In this document: positions 7,955 through 16,019 of the stretch, one piece after another
Layout of the letters: the number at the start of each line of letters is the position of its first letter
Position numbering within the stretch: position 1 is the first letter of the stretch
DNA from: Agrococcus beijingensis
Lineage (GTDB): Bacteria; Actinomycetota; Actinomycetes; Actinomycetales; Microbacteriaceae
NCBI RefSeq assembly: GCF_030758955.1
Contig: NZ_CP132360.1
Coordinates: 428,145 to 452,184, forward strand
Direction of reading: 5' to 3'
Length of the DNA stretch: 24,040 nucleotides
Program-made: the position numbers and the translations under genes
The notes under the pieces: generated by a model
Told to the model about the DNA's origin: nothing
The model's database searches: none
Seen by the model: the letters and a program-made list of their open reading frames with translations, nothing else

Positions 7955-8533
7955 ATGCATGGATCGTTCGGCGGGCCGGGATTCGGCTCGGGACCGCGAG
8001 GCTTCGGCATGGGCCAGCCCGGCGGCATGTGGGAGGCGATGGACCAGTTCCGCGCCGCCTTCGAGAAGCGCGGCGGCTCGCGCATGGGGCGCGGCGACGT
8101 GCGCGCGGCAGTGCTCGCGCTGCTGGCCGAGCAGCCGATGCACGGCTACCAGATCATCCAGGAGATCGTCGACCGCAGCGGCGGCGCGTGGAAGCCGAGC
8201 GCAGGCTCGGTGTACCCGACGCTGCAGCTGCTGGCCGACGAGGGCCTCATCAGCGCCGAGGAGGCGGGCGGTCGCAAGACCTACTCGCTGACCGAGGCGG
8301 GCCGGGCCGTCGCCGACGAGGCGGCCGAGCGACCGGCGCCCTGGATGGCCACGGGCTGGCCGGGCGCGGGGGAGCAGGGCACCGGCCACGGCGCGCTGCC
8401 GAAGGCGGGCTTCGACCTCGCTCAGGCCGCGGCGCAGGTGCACCGCACCGGCAGCCCCGAGCAGGTGCAGCAGGCGGTGAGCGTGCTCGACGACGCGCGC
8501 CGTAGGCTCTACTCGATCCTCGCTCAGGACTGA
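7955..8533 (+). CDS. PadR family transcriptional regulator
   Basis: A 192-residue DNA-binding protein. Residues about 45-115 carry the PadR winged helix: DVRAAVLALLAEQPMHGYQI, then KPSAGSVYPTLQLLADEGLI and GRKTYSLTEAG, which are the recognition-helix and wing signatures of the family. The first 33 residues are Gly/Met/Pro-rich, as in many actinobacterial PadR proteins, and the C-terminal part is a short helical dimerisation region ending in VLDDARRRLYSIL. AAGGAG lies 6-11 nt before the ATG. A perfect palindrome sits 41 nt upstream. The gene is followed after 38 nt by the UbiB-like gene on the same strand, so the two may be co-transcribed. The effector is unknown; PadR proteins typically repress and respond to small molecules such as phenolics or drugs. 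Confidence 0.92.
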   Translation: MHGSFGGPGFGSGPRGFGMGQPGGMWEAMDQFRAAFEKRGGSRMGRGDVRAAVLALLAEQPMHGYQIIQEIVDRSGGAWKPSAGSVYPTLQLLADEGLISAEEAGGRKTYSLTEAGRAVADEAAERPAPWMATGWPGAGEQGTGHGALPKAGFDLAQAAAQVHRTGSPEQVQQAVSVLDDARRRLYSILAQD

Positions 8534-8560
8534 CCCGCGTGCCAGCCGCACGTCGGGCAC

Positions 8561-8566
8561 AAGGAG
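8561..8566 (+). promoter_or_regulatory. Ribosome binding site deciding the UbiB-like start
   Basis: AAGGAG lies 5 nt before the ATG at 8572. A GTG at 8539 in the same frame would lengthen the protein by 11 residues but lacks such a site, so 8572 is preferred. Confidence 0.75.
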
Positions 8567-8571
8567 AGCCG

Positions 8572-10260
8572 ATGCCCGACGACGGAAGCACGCGCGCCCG
8601 CTACCGCCGGATCCTGCGCTTCGCCGCCCGGCAGCTGGTGTCGATGTGGTGGTTCGAGATCCTGCTGCCGCGCATCGGGCTGGCCGGCATCTCGGCGCGC
8701 ACGCGCGGCGCGCGGCTGCAGCGGCTCGCACGGCGCTTCCACGCCCTCGCCGTCGACCTCGGCGGGCTGATGATCAAGGTCGGGCAGTTCATGTCGTCGC
8801 GGCTCGACGTGCTGCCGCCCGAGATCACGAAGGAGCTCGAGGGGCTGCAGGACGAGGCGCCGGCGGTGCCGTTCGCACGGATCGCCGCCGCGATCGAGCG
8901 CGAGCTCGGCATGCCGCTCGACCGCGCCTACGCCTGGGTCGACGAGACGCCGGTCGCCGCCGCCTCGCTCGGCCAGGCGCACCGCGTGCGGCTGGTCGCG
9001 CTCGACACCCAGCAGACGGGCATCGTCGACGCGATCGTGAAGGTGCAGCGGCCCGGCATCGATCAGATCGTCGCGGTCGACCTGGCGGCGCTGCGGAAGG
9101 TGGGCGGCTGGATGAGCCGGGTGCGCCTGGTCTCGAACCGGGTCGACATGCCGGCGCTCGTCGAGGAGTTCGCGATCACGTGCCTCGAGGAGATCGACTA
9201 CCTGCACGAGGCCGGCAACGCCGAGCGCTTCGCCGCCGACTTCGCCGACAATCCGCGCGTGCAGGTGCCCGACGTCGTCTGGGAGCGCACCACCCGCAAG
9301 GTGCTGACGCTCGAGGACGTCACCGCGATCAAGATCAACGACGTCGATGCGCTGCGCGCCGCAGGCATCGACCCGTCGGAGGTCGCGAACGAGTTCGCCA
9401 GGGTGATGTTCGATCAGCTCTTCGCCCACGGCTACTTCCACGCCGACCCGCACCCGGGCAACCTGTTCGTCACTCCGGTGGCGGATGCGTCGCAGGGCCT
9501 GCGCTGGCGCCTCACGTTCGTCGACTTCGGGATGATGGGCGAGGTGCCCGAGAGCACCCGGCGGGGGCTGCGGACGCTGCTCATCGCGACGGCCGCCCGC
9601 GACGGCAAGGGGCTGGTCGACGCCATCCGCGAGGTGGGCGCGCTGCTGCCGTCGGCCGACACGCGCGAGCTCGAGCGGGCGATGACGCACGCGTTCGGGC
9701 GCTTCGGCGGCATGGGCTTCGCCGAGCTGCGCGAGGTCGACGAGCGCGAGTTCCGCGACTTCGCGAACGAGTTCGGCGACCTGATGCGCTCGCTGCCCTT
9801 CCAGCTGCCCGAGCACTTCCTGCTCGTCATCCGCGCCATGTCGCTCACCTCGGGCATGTGCAGCGGGCTCGATCCGCGCTTCAACGTGTGGGAGGCGGTC
9901 GAGCCCTACGCGGGCCGCCTGCTGCGCGACGAGCGGAGCGGCGTGGCGAAGGCCGTCGCCGACGAGGTGGTCGCGAACGCGAAGCTGATCGCCCGGCTGC
10001 CGAGGCGGTTGGATGCGCTGGTCACGCAGGCGGAGGAGGGTCGCCTCGCCGTCACCGCGCCCGCGCTCGAGCGCCGCATCGCCCGGCTCGAGCGCACCGG
10101 CGCCCGGATCATCTCGGCGATGCTCTTCGCCGGACTGCTCATCGCGGGCGCGCTGGTGCGCGCGGACGACCCGGTGCTGAGCACGGTGCTGATGGTCGCC
10201 TCGGCGCTGCCACTGCTGCACTCGGTGCTCGCGGGCGGCAGCAGGCCGAAGCAGCACTGA
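8572..10260 (+). CDS. ABC1/AarF/UbiB family atypical kinase-like protein
   Basis: This 562-residue protein belongs to the UbiB/ADCK family of atypical protein-kinase-like ATPases. Visible motifs are KVGQFMSSR (invariant K69 of the KxGQ motif), ASLGQAH (the Ala-rich nucleotide loop), VKVQRPG, EEIDYLHEAGNAERF, HADPHPGN (from H290, the catalytic loop) and VDFG (metal-binding D318). Two hydrophobic segments close the protein (about 510-550), anchoring it in the membrane. In proteobacteria UbiB supports ubiquinone synthesis; actinobacteria use menaquinone, so here a role in isoprenoid-lipid handling is possible but unproven. It lies directly downstream of padR and may be under its control. Beyond its stop lies the palindromic repeat array. 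Family assignment is firm, function is not. Confidence 0.92.
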   Translation: MPDDGSTRARYRRILRFAARQLVSMWWFEILLPRIGLAGISARTRGARLQRLARRFHALAVDLGGLMIKVGQFMSSRLDVLPPEITKELEGLQDEAPAVPFARIAAAIERELGMPLDRAYAWVDETPVAAASLGQAHRVRLVALDTQQTGIVDAIVKVQRPGIDQIVAVDLAALRKVGGWMSRVRLVSNRVDMPALVEEFAITCLEEIDYLHEAGNAERFAADFADNPRVQVPDVVWERTTRKVLTLEDVTAIKINDVDALRAAGIDPSEVANEFARVMFDQLFAHGYFHADPHPGNLFVTPVADASQGLRWRLTFVDFGMMGEVPESTRRGLRTLLIATAARDGKGLVDAIREVGALLPSADTRELERAMTHAFGRFGGMGFAELREVDEREFRDFANEFGDLMRSLPFQLPEHFLLVIRAMSLTSGMCSGLDPRFNVWEAVEPYAGRLLRDERSGVAKAVADEVVANAKLIARLPRRLDALVTQAEEGRLAVTAPALERRIARLERTGARIISAMLFAGLLIAGALVRADDPVLSTVLMVASALPLLHSVLAGGSRPKQH

Positions 10261-10295
10261 CTGCCGCGCCGCCTGCTGCACCTCGCGACCCTCCG

Positions 10296-10477
10296 CTCCG
10301 TTGGTCGAGTAGCTCGCGCCTCTGGCGCGCGCGCATCGAGACCCTCCCCTCCGTTGGTCGAAAAGCCCGCGTCTCTGCGCGCGCGTGTCGAGACCCTCCC
10401 CTCCGCTGGTCGAGTAACTCGCGCCTCCTCCGTTGGTCGAGTAGCTCGCGCCGCTGGCGCGCGCGTATCGAAACCCC
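10296..10477. repeat. Array of REP-like palindromic intergenic units (three full, one half)
   Basis: Units of about 50 bp begin CTCCGTTGGTCGAGTAG and end TCGAGACCC or TCGAAACCC: unit 1 at 10296-10347, unit 2 at 10349-10399, a 5' half unit at 10401-10424, and unit 4 at 10428-10477. Each full unit is an imperfect inverted repeat whose outer arms are GGTCGAG and ATCGAGACC, with a GCGC-rich centre. All are in the same orientation. They fill the gap between the UbiB-like gene and the DUF222 remnant. The pattern is that of Microbacteriaceae intergenic repeats; it is not CRISPR, because no unique spacers are present. Confidence 0.85.
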
Positions 10478-10537
10478 TGCCGCACCGGTTCTCCACAGCC
10501 CCGAAGCGATGTCAGTGGCCCATGATGCAATGCCTGC

Positions 10538-11284
10538 ATGGACGGTTTCGGGCTCGACGGCGAGGACTACATCGCCGCGATCCGCGCTGGCGCGGTCGAT
10601 CCGTTCGGGCAGTCGGCGGATGAGCTGGAGGCGTCGCTCGATGACTTCGATGTCGAGCTGACCCGTCGAATCCTGGCGATGACCGACGACGAGGTGGAGG
10701 CGGGCGCGCAGCTGCCGCCGCTGCCGTCTGCGCCGCTGTCGGCGCTCGAGGAGCGGCTGCGGCTCGACACCGAGTTCGTCGCGCGCCTGCGGGCGATCGA
10801 GACGCAGACCGCGCGGATGGAGGGCGAGCGGCGGGCGCTGCTGGCCGCCCACATGCAGCGGGTCATCGACATGGCGGGCGACGCTGGCCCGAAGGTTAAG
10901 GAGCTGGCGATTATGGCCGCGGTCGAGCTGGGATTGACCGGTGGCGGGATTGTGCAGCGGTTGACGGAGGCGTGGACGTTCGTCACAGAGCTGACCGCCG
11001 CGCATGAGTCGGCGACGGCTGGCCGCATCACCACCGCCCATCTGCGCATCATCGAGGCGGAGACCCGGCCGCTGCGGCTCGACACCGAGGTCGCGCCGGC
11101 AGAGCGCGCCCGCGTCGTCGACGAGCTGGTGGCGGTCGCGGAGTCCACGAGCACGAGCCGGCTGCGGTCGCGGGCGAAGCGGATCGTCAACGACGTGCTC
11201 ACCGTGCCGCTGCAGATCCGCCACGATGCCCACACGGCCGACGAGCGTTACCAGTATCAACGTGGGTGGCGGCCGCTACCGTGA
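10538..11284 (+). pseudogene. Truncated DUF222 / 13E12-family protein remnant
   Basis: The 248-residue frame matches the N-terminal part of DUF222 proteins, which in this lineage usually continue for 400-500 residues into an HNH nuclease domain. Typical landmarks are the acidic N terminus, the long helical region with VKELAIMAAVELGLTGG, ITTAHLRIIEAET, and SRAKRIVNDVLTVPLQIRHDA. The match stops there, inside the DUF222 domain; the last residues (HTADERYQYQRGWRPLP) look unrelated and no HNH motif follows. The stop is 4 nt before the start of the UvrA-like gene, so the promoter region of that gene has probably replaced the 3' end. A TGCAAT hexamer 6 nt before the ATG could be a weak leaderless promoter. 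Base composition is slightly less GC-rich in the middle (GGTTAAGG, GCGATTATGG). Probably non-functional, though a truncated product could be made. Confidence 0.75.
11277..11282 (+). promoter_or_regulatory. Leaderless -10 element of the UvrA-like gene
   Basis: TACCGT ends 6 nt before the GTG at 11289, so transcription would start at or next to the first base of the codon. No Shine-Dalgarno sequence is present at the usual distance. Confidence 0.5.
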
Positions 11285-11288
11285 TCGC

Positions 11289-13541
11289 GTGACTGAGCGG
11301 ATCAGCGTGCGCGGCGCGCGCGAGAACAACCTGCGGAACGTCGACCTCGACATCCCGAAGCGGCAGCTGACCGTCTTCACCGGCGTCTCGGGCTCGGGCA
11401 AGTCGAGCCTGGTGTTCGGCACCATCGCCGCCGAGTCGCGCCGGCTCATCGACGAGACGTACGAGGCGTTCGTGCAGGGCTTCATGCCGCCGGCGCCGCA
11501 GCCCGACGCCGACAGCCTCGAGGGGCTGACCGCGGCGATCCTCGTGGGGCAGGACCAGATGGGCGCGAACTCGCGCTCGACGGTCGGCACGGCGACGGAT
11601 GCGTACACGATGCTGCGGGTCCTGTGGTCGAGGGTGGGCGAGCCGCGCCTCGAGTCGTCGGTGATGTTCTCGTTCAACGACCCGCGGGGCATGTGCCTGG
11701 CGTGCGAGGGGCTGGGTCGCGTGTCGACGATCGACGTCGACGTGATCGTCGACCGCTCGAAATCGCTCAACGAGGGAGCGATCGACTTCCCGAACTACAC
11801 GGTCAACACCTGGTACTGGAAGATCTACGCCGAGTCGGGCCTGCTCGACCCCGACAAGAAGGTCGCCGACTACACGGCCGACGAGCTGCACACCTTCCTC
11901 CACGGCGAGGAGCGGAAGGTCAACTTCGCCGGCTTCAACATGACCTACGAGGGGCTCATTCCGAAGCTGCGCAAGTCGGTGTTCGTGAAGGATGTCGACG
12001 CGATGAAGCCGACCCTGCGCGCCGTGGTCGAGCGCGCCGCCACCTTCGAGGCGTGCCCCGAGTGCGGCGGCTCGCGCCTGAACGCCGCCGCCCGCGAGGT
12101 GCAGGTGCAGGGGCGCACCATCGCCGAGGCGACCGCGATGCAGCTGACCGACCTGGCGGCGTTCGTCGCCGCGATCCCGCCCGACGCCGGCGGCGCTGCA
12201 ACGGCGCCGCTGCGCGCGAAGCTCGTCGACCTGCTCGAGACCTTCGACGCGATCGGGCTCGGCTACCTCTCGCTCGACCGGCCGGCCGGGTCGCTCTCGG
12301 GCGGCGAGTCGCAGCGCACCAAGATGGTGCGCCACATGGGCTCCGCGCTCACCGACGTCACCTACGTCTTCGACGAGCCGACCGCCGGCCTGCACCCGCA
12401 CGACGTCGAGCGCATGAACGGGCTGCTGTCGCGGCTGCGCGACAAGGGCAACACGGTGCTCGTCGTCGAGCACAAGCCCGAGGTGATGGCCATCGCCGAT
12501 CACGTCGTCGACATGGGCCCGGGCGCCGGCGTCCACGGCGGCACGGTCGTGTTCGAGGGCAGCTTCCGCGACCTGCGGGTCTCCGGCACCCGCACGGGCG
12601 ACCACCTCGAGCACCGCCAGCAGATCAAGGAGAGCGTGCGCGAGCCGCGCGGCCGGCTCGAGATCCGGGGCGCGAGCACGCACAACCTCAAGGGCGTCGA
12701 TGCGGATGTGCCCACGGGCGTGCTCGTGGCCGTCACGGGAGTCGCGGGGTCGGGCAAGTCGTCGCTGATCCACGGCTCGCTGCCGCGCGAGAGCGTGACC
12801 TTCGTCGACCAGAGCCAGATCAAGGGCTCGCGGCGATCGAACCCGGCCACCTACACGGGCATCCTCGAACCCATCCGCAAGGCCTTCGCCACCGCCAACA
12901 AGGTGAAGCCGGCGCTCTTCTCGGCGAACTCCGAGGGCGCCTGCCCAGAGTGCAAGGGGCTCGGCGTCATCTATTCCGATCTCGCGTTCATGGCGGGCGT
13001 GACGACGCCGTGCGAGCTGTGCGGCGGGCGCCGCTTCACCGCCGAGGTGCTGGAGTACCAGCTGCGCGGCAAGTCGATCGGCGACGTGCTCGACATGTCG
13101 GTCGAGGAGGCCGCGGCGTTCTTCACCGAGAAGCAGGTCGTGCCGATGCTGGGCCGGCTCGTCGATGTCGGGCTCGGCTACATCCGCCTCGGGCAGACGC
13201 TCACGACGCTCTCGGGCGGCGAGCGGCAGCGGCTGAAGCTGGCGATCGAGATGGGCACGACGGCCGACGTGATCGTGCTCGACGAGCCGACCACGGGGCT
13301 GCACATGGCCGATGTCGACAACCTCGTCGGGCTGCTCGACCGCATCGTCGACGCCGGCCGCACGGTGATCGTGATCGAGCACAACCTCGACGTGGTGTCG
13401 CGCGCCGACTGGCTCATCGACCTCGGCCCCGGCGCCGGCGCGCAGGGCGGCACGATCGTCTTCGAGGGCACTCCGGCGGCGCTCGCGGCTGATCCGGGCG
13501 ACTCGCTCACCGGCCGTCACCTGGCGAAGCGGCTGGGCTGA
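11289..13541 (+). CDS. UvrA-like tandem ABC ATPase lacking the UvrB-binding insert
   Basis: This 750-residue protein has two ABC cassettes of UvrA type. The first has Walker A GVSGSGKSS at 32-40, signature LSGGESQR and Walker B VFDEPTAGLHP; the second has Walker A GVAGSGKSS from 484, signature LSGGERQR and VLDEPTTGLH. CxxC pairs in CLACEGLG, CPECGG, CPECKGLG and CELCGG are the UvrA zinc modules. Canonical UvrA is about 950 residues; here the step from RSTVGTATDAYTMLRVLWSRVGEP straight to FSFNDPRGMC shows that the UvrB-binding domain is missing. It is thus a UvrA paralogue of the DrrC type. Known relatives protect against DNA-intercalating drugs or have no assigned role. The GTG start is chosen because it precedes the UvrA N-terminal motif ISVRGARENNL, with a leaderless -10. 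It is convergent with the hydrolase gene downstream. Confidence 0.92.
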   Translation: MTERISVRGARENNLRNVDLDIPKRQLTVFTGVSGSGKSSLVFGTIAAESRRLIDETYEAFVQGFMPPAPQPDADSLEGLTAAILVGQDQMGANSRSTVGTATDAYTMLRVLWSRVGEPRLESSVMFSFNDPRGMCLACEGLGRVSTIDVDVIVDRSKSLNEGAIDFPNYTVNTWYWKIYAESGLLDPDKKVADYTADELHTFLHGEERKVNFAGFNMTYEGLIPKLRKSVFVKDVDAMKPTLRAVVERAATFEACPECGGSRLNAAAREVQVQGRTIAEATAMQLTDLAAFVAAIPPDAGGAATAPLRAKLVDLLETFDAIGLGYLSLDRPAGSLSGGESQRTKMVRHMGSALTDVTYVFDEPTAGLHPHDVERMNGLLSRLRDKGNTVLVVEHKPEVMAIADHVVDMGPGAGVHGGTVVFEGSFRDLRVSGTRTGDHLEHRQQIKESVREPRGRLEIRGASTHNLKGVDADVPTGVLVAVTGVAGSGKSSLIHGSLPRESVTFVDQSQIKGSRRSNPATYTGILEPIRKAFATANKVKPALFSANSEGACPECKGLGVIYSDLAFMAGVTTPCELCGGRRFTAEVLEYQLRGKSIGDVLDMSVEEAAAFFTEKQVVPMLGRLVDVGLGYIRLGQTLTTLSGGERQRLKLAIEMGTTADVIVLDEPTTGLHMADVDNLVGLLDRIVDAGRTVIVIEHNLDVVSRADWLIDLGPGAGAQGGTIVFEGTPAALAADPGDSLTGRHLAKRLG

Positions 13542-13604
13542 CGCGAGCTCGGGGCACGCAGCGCCGGTCGGCGGCTCGGCGTCGGCGCAGCGCACGGCAC
13601 CCGC

Positions 13605-14489
13605 TCAGCGCACGGCGGTGAGCTCCCGCACGGCCGCGGCCACCGCGTCGGGCCGGTCGCCGGCGATGTAGTGCCCAGCCCCGGCGGCGGTCGAGATGCG
13701 CAGGTCGTCGGCGGTGCCCCGCCACCGGCCGAGCGTCTGCTCGGTGACGACCGGATCCTTGCCGGCGAGCACGGCGCGGGTCGGCACCGACAGGTGCCGG
13801 CCGTCGTACTCGCCGCGGCTGAGCCGTGCCATCGCCGGCAGGATCAGCCGGCGGTAGATGCCCGACAGCCCGCGCGCGTGCTGGGGCTCGCGCCAGACCG
13901 CGAGGTAGGCCTGCCGCTCCGCCTCGTCGAATGTGGGCTCCGGCCAATCGAGCATGTACCGCACGGTGCCCTGCCGGCCGGAACGGGCCGCCAGGGGTCC
14001 GAGGCCGGGGACCGCGAGCACCGGCTGGAACCACAGCTTCGGCACCATGGGCAGCATCGCGAGCGTGGGTCGGAGCCACGGGTGGCCGGCGCCGAGCGCG
14101 ACGAGGCCCGCGATCCGCTCAGCGTGGTCGAACGCGATCCGCCAGCCGATGATCGCGCTGTAGTCGTGGGTCACGAGCACCGGTCGATCGAGCCCCATGG
14201 CGTCGAGCAGGCCGAGCACGTCGTGCACCTGCGTGTCGAGGTCGAAGCCGGAGCCGGGCCCGTCCGTCCAGCCCGCGCCGCGCAGGTCGGGCATGAGCAG
14301 GCGGTGGTCGACGCTGAGCGCCGGCACCACCCGCTGCCACTCGTACCAGTGCTGCGGGGAGCCGTGCAGCAGCACGACGGGCGTGCCGGCGCCCGCCTCG
14401 GCGACGTGCATGTCGAGATCGCCGACGGCGATCCGGTGGTGTGTCACGCCTGCCACCTGCGGCATGGGCGCGGAGCTCGTGAGCTTCAT
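13605..14489 (-). CDS. Alpha/beta hydrolase, epoxide hydrolase/dehalogenase type
   Basis: A 294-residue single-domain alpha/beta hydrolase. HGSP (42-45) forms the oxyanion-hole region and LLMPDLRGAGWTD is the usual strand/turn of the family. At the nucleophile elbow the sequence is THDYSA with D109, the aspartate nucleophile seen in soluble epoxide hydrolases and haloalkane dehalogenases rather than a serine. D245 in AGKDPVV and H273 in GAGHYI complete the triad. A cap domain lies around residues 135-220. No signal peptide, so it is cytoplasmic. It is transcribed away from a TetR gene across a perfect 14-nt palindrome located 11 nt from its start, which suggests TetR control and induction by the substrate or a related compound. 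The substrate is unknown. The second epoxide-hydrolase cap tyrosine cannot be placed with certainty by eye. Confidence 0.88.
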   Translation of the reverse strand: MKLTSSAPMPQVAGVTHHRIAVGDLDMHVAEAGAGTPVVLLHGSPQHWYEWQRVVPALSVDHRLLMPDLRGAGWTDGPGSGFDLDTQVHDVLGLLDAMGLDRPVLVTHDYSAIIGWRIAFDHAERIAGLVALGAGHPWLRPTLAMLPMVPKLWFQPVLAVPGLGPLAARSGRQGTVRYMLDWPEPTFDEAERQAYLAVWREPQHARGLSGIYRRLILPAMARLSRGEYDGRHLSVPTRAVLAGKDPVVTEQTLGRWRGTADDLRISTAAGAGHYIAGDRPDAVAAAVRELTAVR

Positions 14490-14500
14490 GGCGAAACGCT

Positions 14501-14514
14501 ACTACGATCGTAGT
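14501..14514. promoter_or_regulatory. Perfect 14-nt palindrome, candidate TetR operator
   Basis: ACTACGATCGTAGT is a perfect palindrome in the 72-nt spacer between the hydrolase (minus) and the TetR gene (plus). It includes TACGAT on both strands, so it could cover the -10 boxes of both genes. Binding by the adjacent TetR is inferred. Confidence 0.65.
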
Positions 14515-14561
14515 GATCCGTCCACGGGTGCAACGCACCCCGACCCGCAGGGGGCTGCACG

Positions 14562-15101
14562 ATGACCAGCGCGCGCGACCGCATCGCGGCAGCGGCCCTC
14601 GAACTGCTCGGCACGGAGGGCGCCCGCGCGCTCACGCATCGCCGGGTCGACGAGCGCGCGGGGCTGGCCGAGGGCTCGACCTCCAATCACTTCCGCACGC
14701 GGGCGGCGCTGCTGGCGGGCGCTGCCGACGCCATCGTCGCCGCCGAGCTGCCGCAGGTGCGCTCGCTGAGCGCCGCGACGCCCTCGGAGCTCGTCGATGT
14801 GCTCGCCGGTCTCGTCGAGGCCGTCACGGGCCCCGCGCGCACGATCACCACCGCTCGGCACGTGCTCTTGCTCGAGGCGGCCCACGACCCGGCGCTCCGC
14901 GCGCAGCTGAGCGCCTCGCGCGCCGGCTACGTGGCCGCGACGGTCGCCGCGCTCGAGGCGCTGGGCGCGCCGGAGCCCGAGCCCGCCGCGGCGGCGCTCA
15001 TGGCGGTGTGCGAGGGACTGATCCTCCATCGCATCGCCCGTCACGACGCATCCGACCCCCGCCCGCCCATCGCGGTCGCCGTGCGGGGCGCGCTCGGCTG
15101 A
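14562..15101 (+). CDS. TetR/AcrR family regulator
   Basis: A 179-residue regulator. Residues 4-50 form the TetR helix-turn-helix: RIAAAALELLGTEGARALTHRRVDERAGLAEGSTSNHFRTRAALL, with the family pattern AGL..GS..NHF (split here for readability). The rest is all-helical and Ala-rich, the ligand-binding and dimerisation domain, which is not conserved enough to tell the ligand. The leader contains a small hairpin, GGGTGC-AAC-GCACCC (14526-14540), and a GGGGG ribosome site about 8 nt before the ATG. The perfect palindrome at 14501-14514 is shared with the divergent alpha/beta hydrolase, so the likely target is that hydrolase plus itself. The following lipase-like gene has its own promoter and may be independent. 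Confidence 0.88.
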   Translation: MTSARDRIAAAALELLGTEGARALTHRRVDERAGLAEGSTSNHFRTRAALLAGAADAIVAAELPQVRSLSAATPSELVDVLAGLVEAVTGPARTITTARHVLLLEAAHDPALRAQLSASRAGYVAATVAALEALGAPEPEPAAAALMAVCEGLILHRIARHDASDPRPPIAVAVRGALG

Positions 15102-15138
15102 CGCGAGCGCGGATGCGACCGCCCGGCGCGCGCGCCCG

Positions 15139-15144
15139 TAGAAT
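15139..15144 (+). promoter_or_regulatory. Leaderless -10 element of the lipase-like gene
   Basis: TAGAAT, a near-consensus -10, ends exactly 6 nt before the GTG start at 15151. Transcription would begin on the start codon; no ribosome site is seen. Confidence 0.65.
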
Positions 15145-15150
15145 CCGCCT

Positions 15151-16017
15151 GTGCCCCAGTTCACCGCCATTCGCGAGGAGTCGACCTTCGTCGACCTCCA
15201 GGGCGTCACCGTGCATCTCTACCGGTGGAAGCCCGGCAAGCCCAAGGCCGTCGTGCTCATCGCGCACGGACTCGGCGAGCACGCGCTGCGGTACGAGCAC
15301 GTCGCGCAGCGGCTGGTGCAGGCCGGCTACGCCGTCTGGGCGATCGATCAGCGCGGCCACGGCGCGACCGGCGTCGAGCAGCACGGCGGCGACGTCTCGC
15401 AGCTCGGCAGGCTGGGGCCCGGCGGCATGCGCGCGGTCGTGGGCGACCTCGTGAACGCGCTGAAGCGCATCCGCGCCGATCACCCCGGGCTGCCCGTCGG
15501 CATCATCGGCCACTCGTGGGGATCGCTGTCGACGCAGATCCTCCTCAACGAGCGCAGCGAGCTGGTCGACGCGGCCGTGCTGAGCGGCACCGCCTATCGC
15601 ATGCCCGGATTCATGAATCCCGGCGACCTGAACGCGCGCCACGCGCATTTGGGCGACACCGGCTACGAGTGGCTCTCACGCGACCCGGCCGTGATCGAGG
15701 CGTTCGTCGAGGATCCGCTGACGTTCCCCGCCAGGGTGCTGCCGCTGTTCGGGGTCGCCGACGGGCTGCGGCTCTACGGCGTGCCGGCGCGCATCCAGCC
15801 GCCGATCCCCATCCTCCTCGCGGGCGGGTCCGACGACTCGATGGGCGGTCCGAAGTCGCTGCGCCGGCTCGCCGACGCCTACCGCCGCAAGGGTCTCACC
15901 GACGTCACCGTCACCGTCTACCCGGGCGCGCGCCACGAGATCTACAACGAGATCAACCGGGCCAAGGTGCTCGACGACCTGGTCGCCTGGTTCGACGAGC
16001 GGCTCGTCGCCGCCTGA
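15151..16017 (+). CDS. Monoacylglycerol-lipase / lysophospholipase-like serine hydrolase
   Basis: A 288-residue alpha/beta hydrolase of the Hydrolase_4 (MGL-like) type. AHGLGEH (38-44) is the family's HGxGEH motif; AIDQRGHGAT follows as expected; GHSWGS puts the serine nucleophile at S122. The acid is D228 or D229 in GGSDDSMGG, and the base is H262 in GARHEIYNE. The reaction would be hydrolysis of an ester bond in monoacylglycerols, lysophospholipids or similar esters. No signal peptide or membrane segment, so it is cytoplasmic. The GTG start is favoured by a TAGAAT box 6 nt upstream. It follows tetR by 49 nt on the same strand but has its own promoter, and its stop is 2 nt from the end of the convergent regulator gene. 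Confidence 0.9.
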   Translation: MPQFTAIREESTFVDLQGVTVHLYRWKPGKPKAVVLIAHGLGEHALRYEHVAQRLVQAGYAVWAIDQRGHGATGVEQHGGDVSQLGRLGPGGMRAVVGDLVNALKRIRADHPGLPVGIIGHSWGSLSTQILLNERSELVDAAVLSGTAYRMPGFMNPGDLNARHAHLGDTGYEWLSRDPAVIEAFVEDPLTFPARVLPLFGVADGLRLYGVPARIQPPIPILLAGGSDDSMGGPKSLRRLADAYRRKGLTDVTVTVYPGARHEIYNEINRAKVLDDLVAWFDERLVAA

Positions 16018-16019
16018 GC

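Noticed and set aside
10296..10477. CRISPR-like array
   Set aside because: Units are adjacent palindromes without unique spacers and no cas genes are near; it fits REP-type intergenic repeats.
11004..11288. N-terminal extension of the UvrA-like protein
   Set aside because: The upstream part of the frame overlaps the DUF222 remnant and is Arg/Ser-rich; UvrA homology begins at the GTG at 11289.
13561..13588. Bidirectional terminator between the UvrA-like and hydrolase genes
   Set aside because: Only a 6-bp GCGCCG/CGGCGC pairing with a 16-nt loop is visible, which is expected by chance at this GC content.
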